IMG/VR virus record: IMGVR_UViG_3300032893_000045
Coordinates: 1 to 61,455 of that record
Strand: one strand, 5' to 3'
DNA length: 61,455 nt
Source: a virus
Part shown: in pieces, positions 41,145 to 49,738 of the stretch
Numbering within the stretch: position 1 is the first letter of the stretch
Layout: every line of letters starts with the position of its first letter
The notes under the pieces: model-generated
Databases searched by the model: none
What the model was told of the DNA's origin: nothing
Seen by the model: only the letters and a program-made list of their open reading frames with translations
Translations under genes and position numbers: made by a program

Positions 41145-42734
41145 ATGGCTGATCCGATCCGCGCCGACGAATACGCGCATCTCGTGAGCCCAGCGGCTCT
41201 CGCGGTTACGCTGACGCGCGGGTCCGCCCAGCCGTGGGTTCCGAGCAAGTACCACTGGCTCCTGAGCGACGAACTCGTCCGCCTCTACCGCCGAGAACCG
41301 GGCCAGCCGTCCATCCTCCTCGTCATGATGCCGCCCCAGCACGGGAAGAGCACGGAGACCTCCCAGTGGTTCCCCGCCTGGGCACTCGCTCTCGAACCTT
41401 CGACCCGGATCATCCTCTGTTCCTACGGACTCAACCTCGCGGCGAAGTTCGGCCGCGCGACTCGGCAAATAATCGAGACGAACTACCCGATGCTCGGCAC
41501 CTCCGTGCTCGAGGACTCGCGAGCGGCGCACCGCTGGGGGACGCGGGACGGCGGAGGGATGGAGTGCCGGGGCGTCGGCGGCGGCATCTCAGGCTTCGGC
41601 TTCGACATCGGCATCGTCGACGACCCGGTGAAGGACGCGCAGGACGCGCAGAGTCAGATCATCCGCGACAACCTCTGGGACTGGTGGCAGCAGGCGTTCC
41701 TGACCCGCCGTTCGCCAACGGCCATCATCGTCGTCGTCATGACCCGGTGGCACGAGGACGACCTGATCGGCCGCATCCTCCAGACCTCTCCCGAGAAGTG
41801 CCGCGTCCTCCGTCTACCGGCGCTCGCGGAGGAGGGAGATCCGCTCGGCCGGCTCCCCGGCGAGGGCCTCTGGCCGGAGCGCTACCCTCTGGACTTCTAC
41901 GAGGACGTCCGCCGGAAGAGCCCGCGGGTCTTCAACGCGCTCTACCAGCAGCGTCCGACGGCCCCCGAAGGATCCGGCATTCGGCGTGACTGGTGGCGCT
42001 ACTACACGGAGCGGCAGGACCCTTCGTCCTTCGACCGCATCATCCAGGTCTGGGATCCCACCTTCAAAGACGTCGACTCGAGCGACTTCGTCGCGGGCGG
42101 CGTCATCGGGATCCGGCGCGAGGACTCGTACCTGCTCGACGCGACGCACGCGCGACTGGACACGCCGAAGACGATCCGGGCGATCCAGGAGATGCGGCGC
42201 CGATGGCCGACCGCGAAACGGATCCTCATCGAGGAGACCGCGTCCGGGCCCGCGATCATCCAGCTTCTCCAGCATACCGTTCCTGGCATCCTGCCCGTCC
42301 GAACGGGCAACCGCTCGAAGGAGACGCGGCTCAACTGGGGCGTGAACTCCGTCTCGGGCTACATCGAGGCGGGTCACTTCTACCTGCCGCGCGAGATCCG
42401 CCCAGACGAGGAGGAGGCGATCGACCCTCCGGACCCGGGCCTCTGCGAGATCGCCCAGAAGCTCGTAAACGAGGCGGCCGCCTTCCCCTACGGCGAGCAC
42501 GACGACCTGGTCGACATGCTCGTCCACGGCGTCCAGCATCTCATGCCGGCCTCGTGGTCCGCGGCGCGTCGCGAGCAGAAGGCGCTGGCGCAGAACGAGC
42601 CCGTGGACCTCGTGGCCCTGCACCGGAAGCAGCTTCAGGACGCGATCACAAAGCGGATGGACGCTCTCTACGAGGACCGACGGCGAGCGCAGCGCGATCC
42701 GTCGCTGGGTCTCGCCGGCTGGAGCACCTACTGA
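41145..42734 (+). CDS. terL: Terminase large subunit, 529 aa
   Basis: ATPase: Walker A M-P-P-Q-H-G-K-S-T near residue 67 and Walker B I-G-I-V-D-D-P near 160, then V-V-V-M-T-R-W-H (coupling motif). Nuclease: D in I-Q-V-W-D-P-T-F, E in I-L-I-E-E-T-A-S-G, and H-D-D-L-V-D-M near the end. The protein pumps DNA into the procapsid through the portal (43440) and cuts it. Its length is normal for the family. Confidence 0.96.
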   Translation: MADPIRADEYAHLVSPAALAVTLTRGSAQPWVPSKYHWLLSDELVRLYRREPGQPSILLVMMPPQHGKSTETSQWFPAWALALEPSTRIILCSYGLNLAAKFGRATRQIIETNYPMLGTSVLEDSRAAHRWGTRDGGGMECRGVGGGISGFGFDIGIVDDPVKDAQDAQSQIIRDNLWDWWQQAFLTRRSPTAIIVVVMTRWHEDDLIGRILQTSPEKCRVLRLPALAEEGDPLGRLPGEGLWPERYPLDFYEDVRRKSPRVFNALYQQRPTAPEGSGIRRDWWRYYTERQDPSSFDRIIQVWDPTFKDVDSSDFVAGGVIGIRREDSYLLDATHARLDTPKTIRAIQEMRRRWPTAKRILIEETASGPAIIQLLQHTVPGILPVRTGNRSKETRLNWGVNSVSGYIEAGHFYLPREIRPDEEEAIDPPDPGLCEIAQKLVNEAAAFPYGEHDDLVDMLVHGVQHLMPASWSAARREQKALAQNEPVDLVALHRKQLQDAITKRMDALYEDRRRAQRDPSLGLAGWSTY

Positions 42735-43165
42735 TGCTCGTCAAGACAGCCGAGGTCGAGGCGATCACGCCCGAGCAGATGATGCAGATCGTGGAGGACT
42801 GGACGGGGCGCTGCCCAAACCGCCCCGGCCTCAAGTCGAACACCGACGTGCTGCTCGTGCTGGTCGACACCAGGATGAAGGGGAAGAAAGCGATGGGGCT
42901 GGGCATCGAGCCGCACGTCCTCGCGGAGATGGCGCGGCGCCTAGCCTGCGTCGAGCTCTCGCGCTACGAGATCGGCAAGCTGATCTGCGACCTACTGGGC
43001 AACAGCCGCTCGAAGGCCGCGATCGTCCAGCACGCTCGCCGCTTCCACGGGCTCACGGGCGAGGAGGCGAAGCGCGACCTTGCCGAGCTCCACGCGGAGG
43101 CCCGGGAGATGGTCCAGCGCGAGGTGCTGGCGACGATCGGAAGGAGGCGGGGCCGTGCTCACTGA
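42734..43165 (+). CDS. Hypothetical protein, 143 aa
   Basis: ATG in a TGATG overlap with the terminase stop. Largely helical with K-A-A-I-V-Q-H-A-R-R-F-H-G-L-T and a basic end. It sits between terminase and portal, where packaging accessory proteins are often found. No motif is recognised. Confidence 0.76.
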   Translation: MLVKTAEVEAITPEQMMQIVEDWTGRCPNRPGLKSNTDVLLVLVDTRMKGKKAMGLGIEPHVLAEMARRLACVELSRYEIGKLICDLLGNSRSKAAIVQHARRFHGLTGEEAKRDLAELHAEAREMVQREVLATIGRRRGRAH

Positions 43166-43436
43166 CCTGTTTCGTTGCAGGGCGTGCCGCGCCAAAGACC
43201 AGGAGATCGAGCGCCTCGTGGCTCAGGTGCGGTGGGCCCAGGACCAGATGGACCTCCAGAACCGGCGGCTCGCGGAAATCGCCGCGCCCCGCACGAACGA
43301 GCGCGTGGCGGCCTCGCTGCGCCAGCCCAGGACTCCACCGCCCCCGCGCGTCCTCCGCGCCGAGGAGATCCCTCCGATGGGATTCGAGGTTCCTCCGGAG
43401 CCCGACTTCGTGATCGTCGACGAGAACAGGGGATAG
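43155..43436 (+). CDS. Hypothetical coiled-coil protein, 93 aa
   Basis: GTG at 43155 follows AAGGAGG within the end of the upstream gene. C-R-A-C-R-A-K starts a heptad helix of about 35 residues, then a Pro-rich tail ending in V-I-V-D-E-N. It ends three bases before the portal gene. Confidence 0.73.
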   Translation: MLTDLFRCRACRAKDQEIERLVAQVRWAQDQMDLQNRRLAEIAAPRTNERVAASLRQPRTPPPPRVLRAEEIPPMGFEVPPEPDFVIVDENRG

Positions 43437-43439
43437 CCA

Positions 43440-46151
43440 ATGGAGACGGAGACCGCTCCGGTTCTGAGCGCGAACTGGCAGGACAACTCCATCCCAAGCC
43501 TGGAGGACCCCGAGGACAAGATCCGCAACTACATGCTGCGGATGATGAATCCGCTCTCGCCGAGGCGCCGCTGGCACACGCTGAAGGCCGCGCACCGCTC
43601 GTGGATGTACATGGGGAACCAGTGGATCGAGCCCAACTGGGGGCTGGCCCCCGGCAACGGCGCCTATCACTTCTTCGGCGTCCACAAGCGCGACACGCTG
43701 GCTGCGTTCAAGCGGCCGGTGATGAACATCACCCGCGTCGCGGTTCGCAACGAGGTCGCGCGGCTCGGAAAGAAGGAGTACGTCCCCGACGTGCTGGCTT
43801 CGCGGAACGTCCCTACCTGGGTCGCTGCCGCGCGTGCCGCCAAGGACATCCTCGTCTCGGAGGCGTACAGGCTCGCATGGGGAGAGAAACGGGAACAGGC
43901 GATCTTCAACTTCGTGGTCGACGGGACGCTGATCGTCAAGACCTACTGGGACGAGGTCCAGACGCAGACGGTCACGATCGGCAGTCCCGACGCGGTCTCC
44001 TGTCCCCAGTGCAACTTCCTGCTCGCAAGCGACGTCGTGCCGGCCTCTTTCCTCGCGGACGGCTTCCCCGGACCCGCCGGCCAGATGGTCCCGATCGCGC
44101 GCCCGGACACGGTCGAGCGTCCGGAGCCGGTCCCGGGCATGACCGCGGCGACGGTCCGTCTGCACACCTGCCCCCTCTGCGGCCAGCCGGTCCAGAAGTA
44201 CGACGTCAGTGAGGACGAGGCGGCGCAGCGGAAGGACTCGATCGGAAATCCGCTCGGGATGCCCGTGCCAAAGGGCGACAGCGCCCTCGACGTCGTCTCG
44301 ATGCACGAGTATTACCCAGAGAACGGCGGAGTCCACAAGGATCCGTACAATGCGAAGGTCCACCACCAACTCAGCGTCATGTCGATCGAGGACATCCTCG
44401 AGCGCTGGGGAGACGACCTCGACGAGGATCCCAACGCGGAGGATCCGTCGACCCTGATCCGGCTCGATCCGCTTTTCTCGGATCCGGCGCTGCTCCAGAA
44501 GCCGAGCGTCTACCAGTCCGTCGGCAACGAGGTCTTCGCGGCCCACGCTCGCGTCTGGGAGACGGTGGTCAAGCCGCAGCCGGGCGTCCCGGGGAAGGAG
44601 TTCGGGGCGCACTTTATCCGGATCGCCAACCAGAACCAGGTCATCTCGCGGCCGCTCTGCGTGCCGGCGACCGACGAGAACGGCAAGGAGGTGCTCGTCC
44701 CGCGCGTCGAGTACCACGTCGCCCGGTACTGGAAGGTCCCCGGCCACTTCTTCGGGACGAGCTTCGTCGAGGACCTCATCCCCACGAACCGGCGCATCAA
44801 CGAGATCATCGCGCAGGGCATGGACCTCCGTGAGCGCGGCAAGCCGAGCGTCTGGGTGCCGGAGGGAGTCGAGATCACGCTGCGGGATGACAAGGAGGGA
44901 TCGCTTCAGGTCATGGAGTACGACACCGGGGAGCATCCGGAGTGGAATCCGCGCGACGGCTTCCAGCCGGTCCCGGCCCTGACCGCGAGCCCCTACTACC
45001 AGGAGTACCAGCAATGCCTCGCGGACGCGCAGCTTCTCGGCGCTCCGCAGGACATCGAGATGGGCCAGCCGGCCGGCTCCGTGAAGACGACCTCGGGCCT
45101 GATGCTCATGTCGGACCAGGCACAGGAGAAGCGCGGCCCGATGGAGCGGGGACTCGTAGGCGTCTACGAGAGCGTCTTCCAACACCTGCTCATCATGACC
45201 AAGACCTTCCGGCAGGAGGAAGCAGCCTACGAGGTCCGCAACGACTCGGGGATCTTCGAGGAGAAGAGCTTCAGGGCGGAGACGCTTCAGGGTGCACGCC
45301 GGGTGCGGGTCACAACGAAACAGGGCGTCGACCAGCGGCTCTTCTTAAAGGAGGCGACGGCCGAGGCGATCGAGATGCAGCTCTACCAGATCAACACGCC
45401 GCTCGCCCGCGAGCAACTCCTCGAAAACATGAGCCTGCCGAAGATCGACGAGAAGCAGTCGGTCCAGATCGAGCGCGCCGAGATGGCTTGGTCCGACTTC
45501 GTCCAGACGGGAGCCGTCCCGATCATCGACACGCTCTTCGATCCGGCCGTCTGGTACGCGGTCCTGGGGGTCGCCTGGCTCGAGGACGAAGCGTATTCGA
45601 TGCAGCAGGCCGTCGGCTTCCCGAGCGTCATGGCCGCGCTCGACGGCTGGGAGGACACGTTCACCCAGATGCAGCAGACCGACCAAGCGCAACGGTCGAT
45701 CTACTCCAGCCAGCCGCCGGAGGCGTGGCAGGGGATCTACAACCAACTCGAGCAGATCCGGAAGGCCGCGAACGCGCACGCCCAGAAGGCGGCTCAACTG
45801 GCGATGCAGGCCGGGCAGCCTCCCGCGGCACCGCCGCAGCAGATCCCTCCGACGCCGCCGCCTCCCCAGAACGGCTTCCTGCCGAAGCCGCTCCAGCAGC
45901 GCATCCTGGCGTGCTGGATGAAGATCCTCGGGCCGCAGTTCGGTGACGCGCGCCTGGCCGTGGCCGTTTCGCAGCAGGTCGGGGTCCCGCTCGCGCCGGA
46001 GGGAGCGCGGATCCAGAAGCTCATGCCGCTGCTTCAGATGCGCGCCGTGATCGAAGCCTTCCGCATCCTCGCCCAAGAGCAGCAGGCCGCGGCGGCGCCG
46101 CCCGCCCCCGGTCCGCCCCAGACCAACGCCGCACCCCCGCCGCCGCAGTAG
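43440..46151 (+). CDS. Portal protein, P22-like, 903 aa
   Basis: ATG after GGGGATAGCCA. The N-terminal half has the portal order: W-M-Y-M-G-N-Q-W, V-M-N-I-T-R, A-I-F-N-F-V-V-D-G-T and, near residue 420, Y-W-K-V-P-G-H-F-F-G-T-S. An insert near residue 185 holds C-P-Q-C-N and C-P-L-C-G, a zinc ribbon not usual in portals. The last 90 residues are Pro/Gln-rich, following a helical barrel-like stretch. Twelve copies would form the DNA gate and docking site for terminase. Confidence 0.9.
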   Translation: METETAPVLSANWQDNSIPSLEDPEDKIRNYMLRMMNPLSPRRRWHTLKAAHRSWMYMGNQWIEPNWGLAPGNGAYHFFGVHKRDTLAAFKRPVMNITRVAVRNEVARLGKKEYVPDVLASRNVPTWVAAARAAKDILVSEAYRLAWGEKREQAIFNFVVDGTLIVKTYWDEVQTQTVTIGSPDAVSCPQCNFLLASDVVPASFLADGFPGPAGQMVPIARPDTVERPEPVPGMTAATVRLHTCPLCGQPVQKYDVSEDEAAQRKDSIGNPLGMPVPKGDSALDVVSMHEYYPENGGVHKDPYNAKVHHQLSVMSIEDILERWGDDLDEDPNAEDPSTLIRLDPLFSDPALLQKPSVYQSVGNEVFAAHARVWETVVKPQPGVPGKEFGAHFIRIANQNQVISRPLCVPATDENGKEVLVPRVEYHVARYWKVPGHFFGTSFVEDLIPTNRRINEIIAQGMDLRERGKPSVWVPEGVEITLRDDKEGSLQVMEYDTGEHPEWNPRDGFQPVPALTASPYYQEYQQCLADAQLLGAPQDIEMGQPAGSVKTTSGLMLMSDQAQEKRGPMERGLVGVYESVFQHLLIMTKTFRQEEAAYEVRNDSGIFEEKSFRAETLQGARRVRVTTKQGVDQRLFLKEATAEAIEMQLYQINTPLAREQLLENMSLPKIDEKQSVQIERAEMAWSDFVQTGAVPIIDTLFDPAVWYAVLGVAWLEDEAYSMQQAVGFPSVMAALDGWEDTFTQMQQTDQAQRSIYSSQPPEAWQGIYNQLEQIRKAANAHAQKAAQLAMQAGQPPAAPPQQIPPTPPPPQNGFLPKPLQQRILACWMKILGPQFGDARLAVAVSQQVGVPLAPEGARIQKLMPLLQMRAVIEAFRILAQEQQAAAAPPAPGPPQTNAAPPPPQ

Positions 46152-46160
46152 GAGGAGAGC

Positions 46161-46418
46161 ATGTTCGGACAGAAGAAGAAGCCGCAGCCCCCGCCGCAGG
46201 AGGAGCCGGACGAGGACGACGACAGGATGGATTCAGGCTCCAACCTCGCCACGGAGCCGCTTCCTCGGCCCCCGGCGATCGGCCAGCCTCGGCCCAAGCC
46301 GCCGCAGCACGCGATCATCGAGCCGGCCCCCGGATCGCTCCGGAAGGCGGCCGCCAAGCACAAGAGCCGGACGAAGGTCACGGCGGCGCAGCTTGCGGAG
46401 GCGATGTCGGAGCGGTAG
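46161..46418 (+). CDS. Small Pro-rich protein with the shared C-terminal tail motif, 85 aa
   Basis: ATG after GGAGGAGAGC. The front is acidic and Pro-rich and probably disordered. The end reads K-H-K-S-R-T-K-V-T-A-A-Q-L-A-E-A-M-S-E-R, the same tail as the proteins at 629, 46793 and 47023. Directly after the portal, so it could be a small head or portal-associated protein. Confidence 0.78.
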   Translation: MFGQKKKPQPPPQEEPDEDDDRMDSGSNLATEPLPRPPAIGQPRPKPPQHAIIEPAPGSLRKAAAKHKSRTKVTAAQLAEAMSER

Positions 46419-46427
46419 AACGAGACC

Positions 46428-46444
46428 GCCGGGCCGACCCCGGC
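46428..46444 (+). other. Stem-loop in front of the cochaperonin gene
   Basis: GCCGGG, five-base loop, CCCGGC, ending eight bases before the AGGAGG-like site of the next gene. It may tune translation or protect the message. A chance hairpin is possible at this GC content. Confidence 0.35.
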
Positions 46445-46455
46445 AGGAGGAAACG

Positions 46456-46776
46456 ATGGAGAGCATCTGGACGCCGCTGTGGGACAAGGTCATCGTGGAG
46501 CGCGAGGCCCCCGACGAGAAGCTCTCGAAGGAGGCCGACATCGTCGTTGCCGACGCCCACAAGCGCCGGAAGAACCGGGGGATCGTGCTCTCGACCGGCC
46601 CCGGCCGTCTGACGTCCAGCGGGGCGGTGGTGCCGCTGTACGTGAAGGTCGGGATGCAGGTGCTCTTCGGCGAGCATTCGGGCATCGACCTCGAGGAGAA
46701 GGACCACGTCATGCTGCGCGAGGACGAGATCCTCGCGTGCCGCGAGGTGGCCGCGGAGGAAGTCGCCGCGGCGTAG
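46456..46776 (+). CDS. GroES-like cochaperonin, 106 aa
   Basis: ATG follows GGAGGAAACG. The Cpn10 fold pattern is clear: P-L-W-D-K-V-I-V-E-R at the front, a loop region about residues 22-38 in place of the mobile loop, R-G-I-V-L-S-T-G-P-G-R, V-K-V-G-M-Q-V-L-F-G and D-H-V-M-L-R-E-D-E-I-L-A. Phage GroES relatives, such as T4 gp31, refit host GroEL to fold large capsid proteins. The position before the capsid genes fits that role. Confidence 0.88.
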   Translation: MESIWTPLWDKVIVEREAPDEKLSKEADIVVADAHKRRKNRGIVLSTGPGRLTSSGAVVPLYVKVGMQVLFGEHSGIDLEEKDHVMLREDEILACREVAAEEVAAA

Positions 46777-46792
46777 AAACGGAGGCCGTTCC

Positions 46793-47011
46793 ATGCCGGG
46801 CATGAAGGCGACGATGGACGAGTGGAAGGCCGGGACGCTGCACAGCGGCAGCAAGACCGGCCCCGTCGTGACGAACCAGAAGCAGGCCGTCGCCATCGGG
46901 CTCAGCGAGGAGCGCAAGGCCGGCGGTGACGTTCCGCCTCCGCCGAAGAAGAAGCGGCAACCGCGCGTCACGGCTTCGCAGGCTGCGGACGCGCTGGCCG
47001 CGCGAGGCTGA
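46793..47011 (+). CDS. Small protein with the shared C-terminal tail motif, 72 aa
   Basis: ATG after GGAGGCCGTTCC. Basic with a Pro-Pro-Pro-Lys-Lys-Lys run, ending R-V-T-A-S-Q-A-A-D-A-L-A-A-R-G. The tail matches those at 629, 46161 and 47023. The front resembles parts of other phage small head proteins only in composition. Confidence 0.76.
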   Translation: MPGMKATMDEWKAGTLHSGSKTGPVVTNQKQAVAIGLSEERKAGGDVPPPPKKKRQPRVTASQAADALAARG

Positions 47012-47022
47012 AGGAGACTCCG

Positions 47023-47271
47023 ATGGCAGAGCACTGGATGAAAGAGGCGTTCGGGGAGAACCGGGGTGCGCTGCACCGCGAGCTCCACGTTCCGGAGGAC
47101 CAGCCGATCCCGGCGTCGAAGCTCCAGAAGGCCGAGCACTCGTCGAATCCGCTGCTGCGGAAGCGGGCGGTGGCGGGCGAGACCGGAGCGCGGATCGCGC
47201 GGGCCCACGCCCGCAAGCGCAGCAAGGCGACCGCGGCCCAGGCGGCGGACGCGATGGCGTCTCGAGGCTGA
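47023..47271 (+). CDS. Small protein with the shared C-terminal tail motif, 82 aa
   Basis: ATG after AAGGAGACTCCG. Begins M-A-E-H-W-M-K-E-A-F and ends K-A-T-A-A-Q-A-A-D-A-M-A-S-R-G. The segment A-S-K-L-Q-K-A-E-H-S resembles a small phage protein family seen near portals. The tail is the fourth example of the motif. Confidence 0.77.
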   Translation: MAEHWMKEAFGENRGALHRELHVPEDQPIPASKLQKAEHSSNPLLRKRAVAGETGARIARAHARKRSKATAAQAADAMASRG

Positions 47272-47272
47272 C

Positions 47273-47650
47273 GTGGACGCTGCCGCGCTCGCTGACGCGA
47301 TGGCTGATGCGGCTGGCAACCTGCGCTATGGGATGCCGACCTCCCAGAAGGAGGTCCTGGCAGCCGGCCGGCGCCTGCCGGGGGCGCCGATCGACAACTC
47401 CGCAGACCAGGACGTCGCGAACCGCTACGCCGCCGGCTACCTGTTCACCATGCAGCATCCGGACCTGGCACCCTACGTGATGCCCGTGGCGAACTTCCTC
47501 CACGGACTCTTCGGAGACGACCCGTCCGTCCAGAGCTACGCCCAGGAGGGCATGAACCGTGCGCTGGTCGACACACAGAACGCGAGACGGCAGGGGGTGC
47601 CGGCGGCGGCGGTCTACGCTTCGCTCGCAGCGGGGCTAGCCCCCAGGTAA
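47273..47650 (+). CDS. Hypothetical protein, 125 aa
   Basis: GTG two bases after the upstream stop. Helical, with M-P-T-S-Q-K-E-V-L-A-A-G-R-R and a central Y-L-F-T-M-Q-H-P-D-L-A-P-Y. It begins with A-A-A-L-A-D-A-M-A-D-A, which echoes the tail motif (L-A-D-A-M). No family is recognised. Confidence 0.74.
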   Translation: MDAAALADAMADAAGNLRYGMPTSQKEVLAAGRRLPGAPIDNSADQDVANRYAAGYLFTMQHPDLAPYVMPVANFLHGLFGDDPSVQSYAQEGMNRALVDTQNARRQGVPAAAVYASLAAGLAPR

Positions 47651-47663
47651 AGGAGCATTGAAG

Positions 47664-48854
47664 ATGAAGCGACTCTCGCTGTTGCTGCTGGCTCTGCTGG
47701 CGGCGGCGCCGCTCTGGGCTCAGACGGAGGTGCGGATCAACCGTCAGTCGAGATCGACGACGCTCCAGTCGGGCTACGACCTCAACGCGGCCGCCCAGAA
47801 CGACGCTCGGATCTTCGCCGACACGAACGTCGTCGCGTCGAACACCTACACGCTCTCAGGCCAGCCGGACGTGTGCCGGCTCCAGACGATCACGATCACG
47901 GACGCGAACTCGTCGATCACCGCCGGAATCGTCACGATCGTCGGCCTCGACTGCGTGGGCCGGGCGCGGACCTGCACGTTCGACTTCTCCGTCGTCGCCA
48001 CGCGCGGCTCCGGGGCGAAGGTGCTGACCTCGAACGGGCCCCTCGGCGCCGGATGCTACCTGTCCTCAGTGACGAGCGTCAGCGACGCCTCAATGACGGG
48101 CATCGACGCAGGGACCGACAAGATCCGCATGGGGGACTCGAGCACGGGCAACTTCCTCCAGTGGGCCACCTGGGGCCAGCTCCTACCTCCCGGCGCGTCC
48201 GGCGAGAACCGGGTCGACCCCTTCGGCCGCTACGATCCGCAGCCCGGCTACAACCTCATCACCACGGGAGGCGCAGCCTCGACCACCGTGACCGGCGTCT
48301 CCACGAACAACGCCTTCACGAACGTCCTCCAGGGCGACCTCATCACCTTCATAATCAACAACCAGCGCTACGAGCGCAAGGTGACGGCACGCGGCTCCGC
48401 CAACTCGATCACCATCTCGAGCCCGGCCGTGAAGATCCCCGCAGGAGGCGTGCCCTTCCAGTATGCCCACTGGTACGTGACCGCGGATCCGACGGACGAC
48501 TTCTCCGTTGACCTCACGGCGGGCTGGCGAGCGCTGGTCCTCACCTGGTCCGTGGACAACAACGTGGACACGGGCGGCGTCTACATGAAGCTCGAGTGCT
48601 CGACTGAGAGGACGCCGGCCTGGCCGACGGCTCCTTGGGTCGTGGTCCCATCGCGGACCTCGCCGATCACTTGTGACTCGAACGGATGCGCCGTCGCTTC
48701 AGCAGCCACACAGATCCCAGTGGAGGAGTCGGTCAACCTCGACCTCTCTCTCTTCTCGCGGTGCCGCGTTGGCTGGCGATTCGGGACAGCAGACGACGCG
48801 GACGGAGCAGGGAACACCGAGTCACTGAACGCCCAGATCACGCTCGGCCGGTAG
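47664..48854 (+). CDS. Protein with Sec signal peptide, beta-rich, 396 aa
   Basis: ATG at 47664 follows AAAGGAG. Residues 1-19 are a signal peptide (M-K-R, ten Leu/Ala residues, then P-L-W-A before Gln). The mature part is Thr/Ser/Gly-rich beta structure with several Cys. The gene is in the middle of the virion genes, where export signals are not expected. It is either a secreted protein acting on the envelope or a virion protein that passes through the membrane. Confidence 0.76.
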   Translation: MKRLSLLLLALLAAAPLWAQTEVRINRQSRSTTLQSGYDLNAAAQNDARIFADTNVVASNTYTLSGQPDVCRLQTITITDANSSITAGIVTIVGLDCVGRARTCTFDFSVVATRGSGAKVLTSNGPLGAGCYLSSVTSVSDASMTGIDAGTDKIRMGDSSTGNFLQWATWGQLLPPGASGENRVDPFGRYDPQPGYNLITTGGAASTTVTGVSTNNAFTNVLQGDLITFIINNQRYERKVTARGSANSITISSPAVKIPAGGVPFQYAHWYVTADPTDDFSVDLTAGWRALVLTWSVDNNVDTGGVYMKLECSTERTPAWPTAPWVVVPSRTSPITCDSNGCAVASAATQIPVEESVNLDLSLFSRCRVGWRFGTADDADGAGNTESLNAQITLGR

Positions 48855-48865
48855 GAGGGAAAGCG

Positions 48866-49405
48866 ATGCGACGAGTGCTCTTCGTCATCCTCGCCCTCCT
48901 GTCCACGCCCGCTTGGGCCCAGGTCTACACGTATCCATCGACAGGTGGATCGGGCGGCCTGGACCACTGGCCGAAGCCCCTCAATAAGCTCCAAGTCACG
49001 CTCTCGGCCGCCCAGATGGATAGCCTCTACTCCTCCCCCATCACTCTGCTGGCGGGTAAGTCGGGATACTTCTACGACGTCTTCCAGATGGTGATCGTCA
49101 AGGAAGACACGGTCGCCTTCTCCTCGGTGGGGCAGAATCTCACGCTCTCTTGGAATGCGAGTCCTGCTGTTTCCATCTTCACCTGGGCCGTTACGAGTTG
49201 GCTCACTTCGACGAACGTCGGCAGCGCTCGTTGGGGGCGCTTGGGCCAGCCCCAGTGGCAGATCGACGAGGCTGCGGCGAACCTTGGCGGGAAAGGACTC
49301 GTGCTCTCGCTTCCCACCGGAGACATGACGGGCGGAGGCCCCTGCACGGTCTACATCTGGTACTGGCAGGTTCCGGACACGAGCGCGGGACTGGCTGGGC
49401 TCTAG
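48866..49405 (+). CDS. Protein with Sec signal peptide, 179 aa
   Basis: ATG at 48866 after AGGAGGGAAAGCG. Residues 1-18 are a signal ending P-A-W-A before Gln, almost the same site as in 47664 and 52803. The mature part is rich in Ser, Thr and Trp with one Cys, beta-like. It overlaps the convergent gene at 49402 by four bases. Unknown function. Confidence 0.75.
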   Translation: MRRVLFVILALLSTPAWAQVYTYPSTGGSGGLDHWPKPLNKLQVTLSAAQMDSLYSSPITLLAGKSGYFYDVFQMVIVKEDTVAFSSVGQNLTLSWNASPAVSIFTWAVTSWLTSTNVGSARWGRLGQPQWQIDEAAANLGGKGLVLSLPTGDMTGGGPCTVYIWYWQVPDTSAGLAGL

Positions 49406-49725
49406 CGCACGCGCAGGTTCCGGACGGCGATCGCCCCGCCGACGACTCCGAAGCTCGCCGCCAGCCATCCGGCCGTCCGCCCATGCCCGCGCCTCCGCAG
49501 CGCGTGGCACCCGTAACCCACGGCGCCGGCCACCGCCAGCTTCGCGAACGGAGAGCCCAGCACGGGATTCGCTTCCCGGCAGCCCGCGCAGCGGTTGAGC
49601 ACGTAGTACGTGCTCCCCAGATCCGCCGCCTGACCTCCCAGGATCAGCGTCCAGTTGAGCCCCTCGCCCGCTACGGCGGGCGCGGCCAGAGCCGTCAGAA
49701 GCAGCACGGTCAAGATCCTCTTCAT
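49402..49725 (-). CDS. Exported or membrane protein, DUF5658-like, reversed within the late block, 107 aa
   Basis: The only minus-strand gene in the late block. Residues 1-19 are a signal-like segment ending A-V-A before Gly. N-W-T-L-I-L-G-G-Q-A-A-D-L-G-S-T-Y-Y, then C-R-E-A-N-P-V-L-G, recalls small four-helix membrane proteins of the DUF5658 type. Hydrophobic stretches follow at about 61-76 and 85-101. With its own upstream TTGAC element it could be expressed separately, for instance during lysogeny. Confidence 0.73.
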   Translation of the reverse strand: MKRILTVLLLTALAAPAVAGEGLNWTLILGGQAADLGSTYYVLNRCAGCREANPVLGSPFAKLAVAGAVGYGCHALRRRGHGRTAGWLAASFGVVGGAIAVRNLRVR

Positions 49726-49738
49726 GCGCGGTAGCTTC

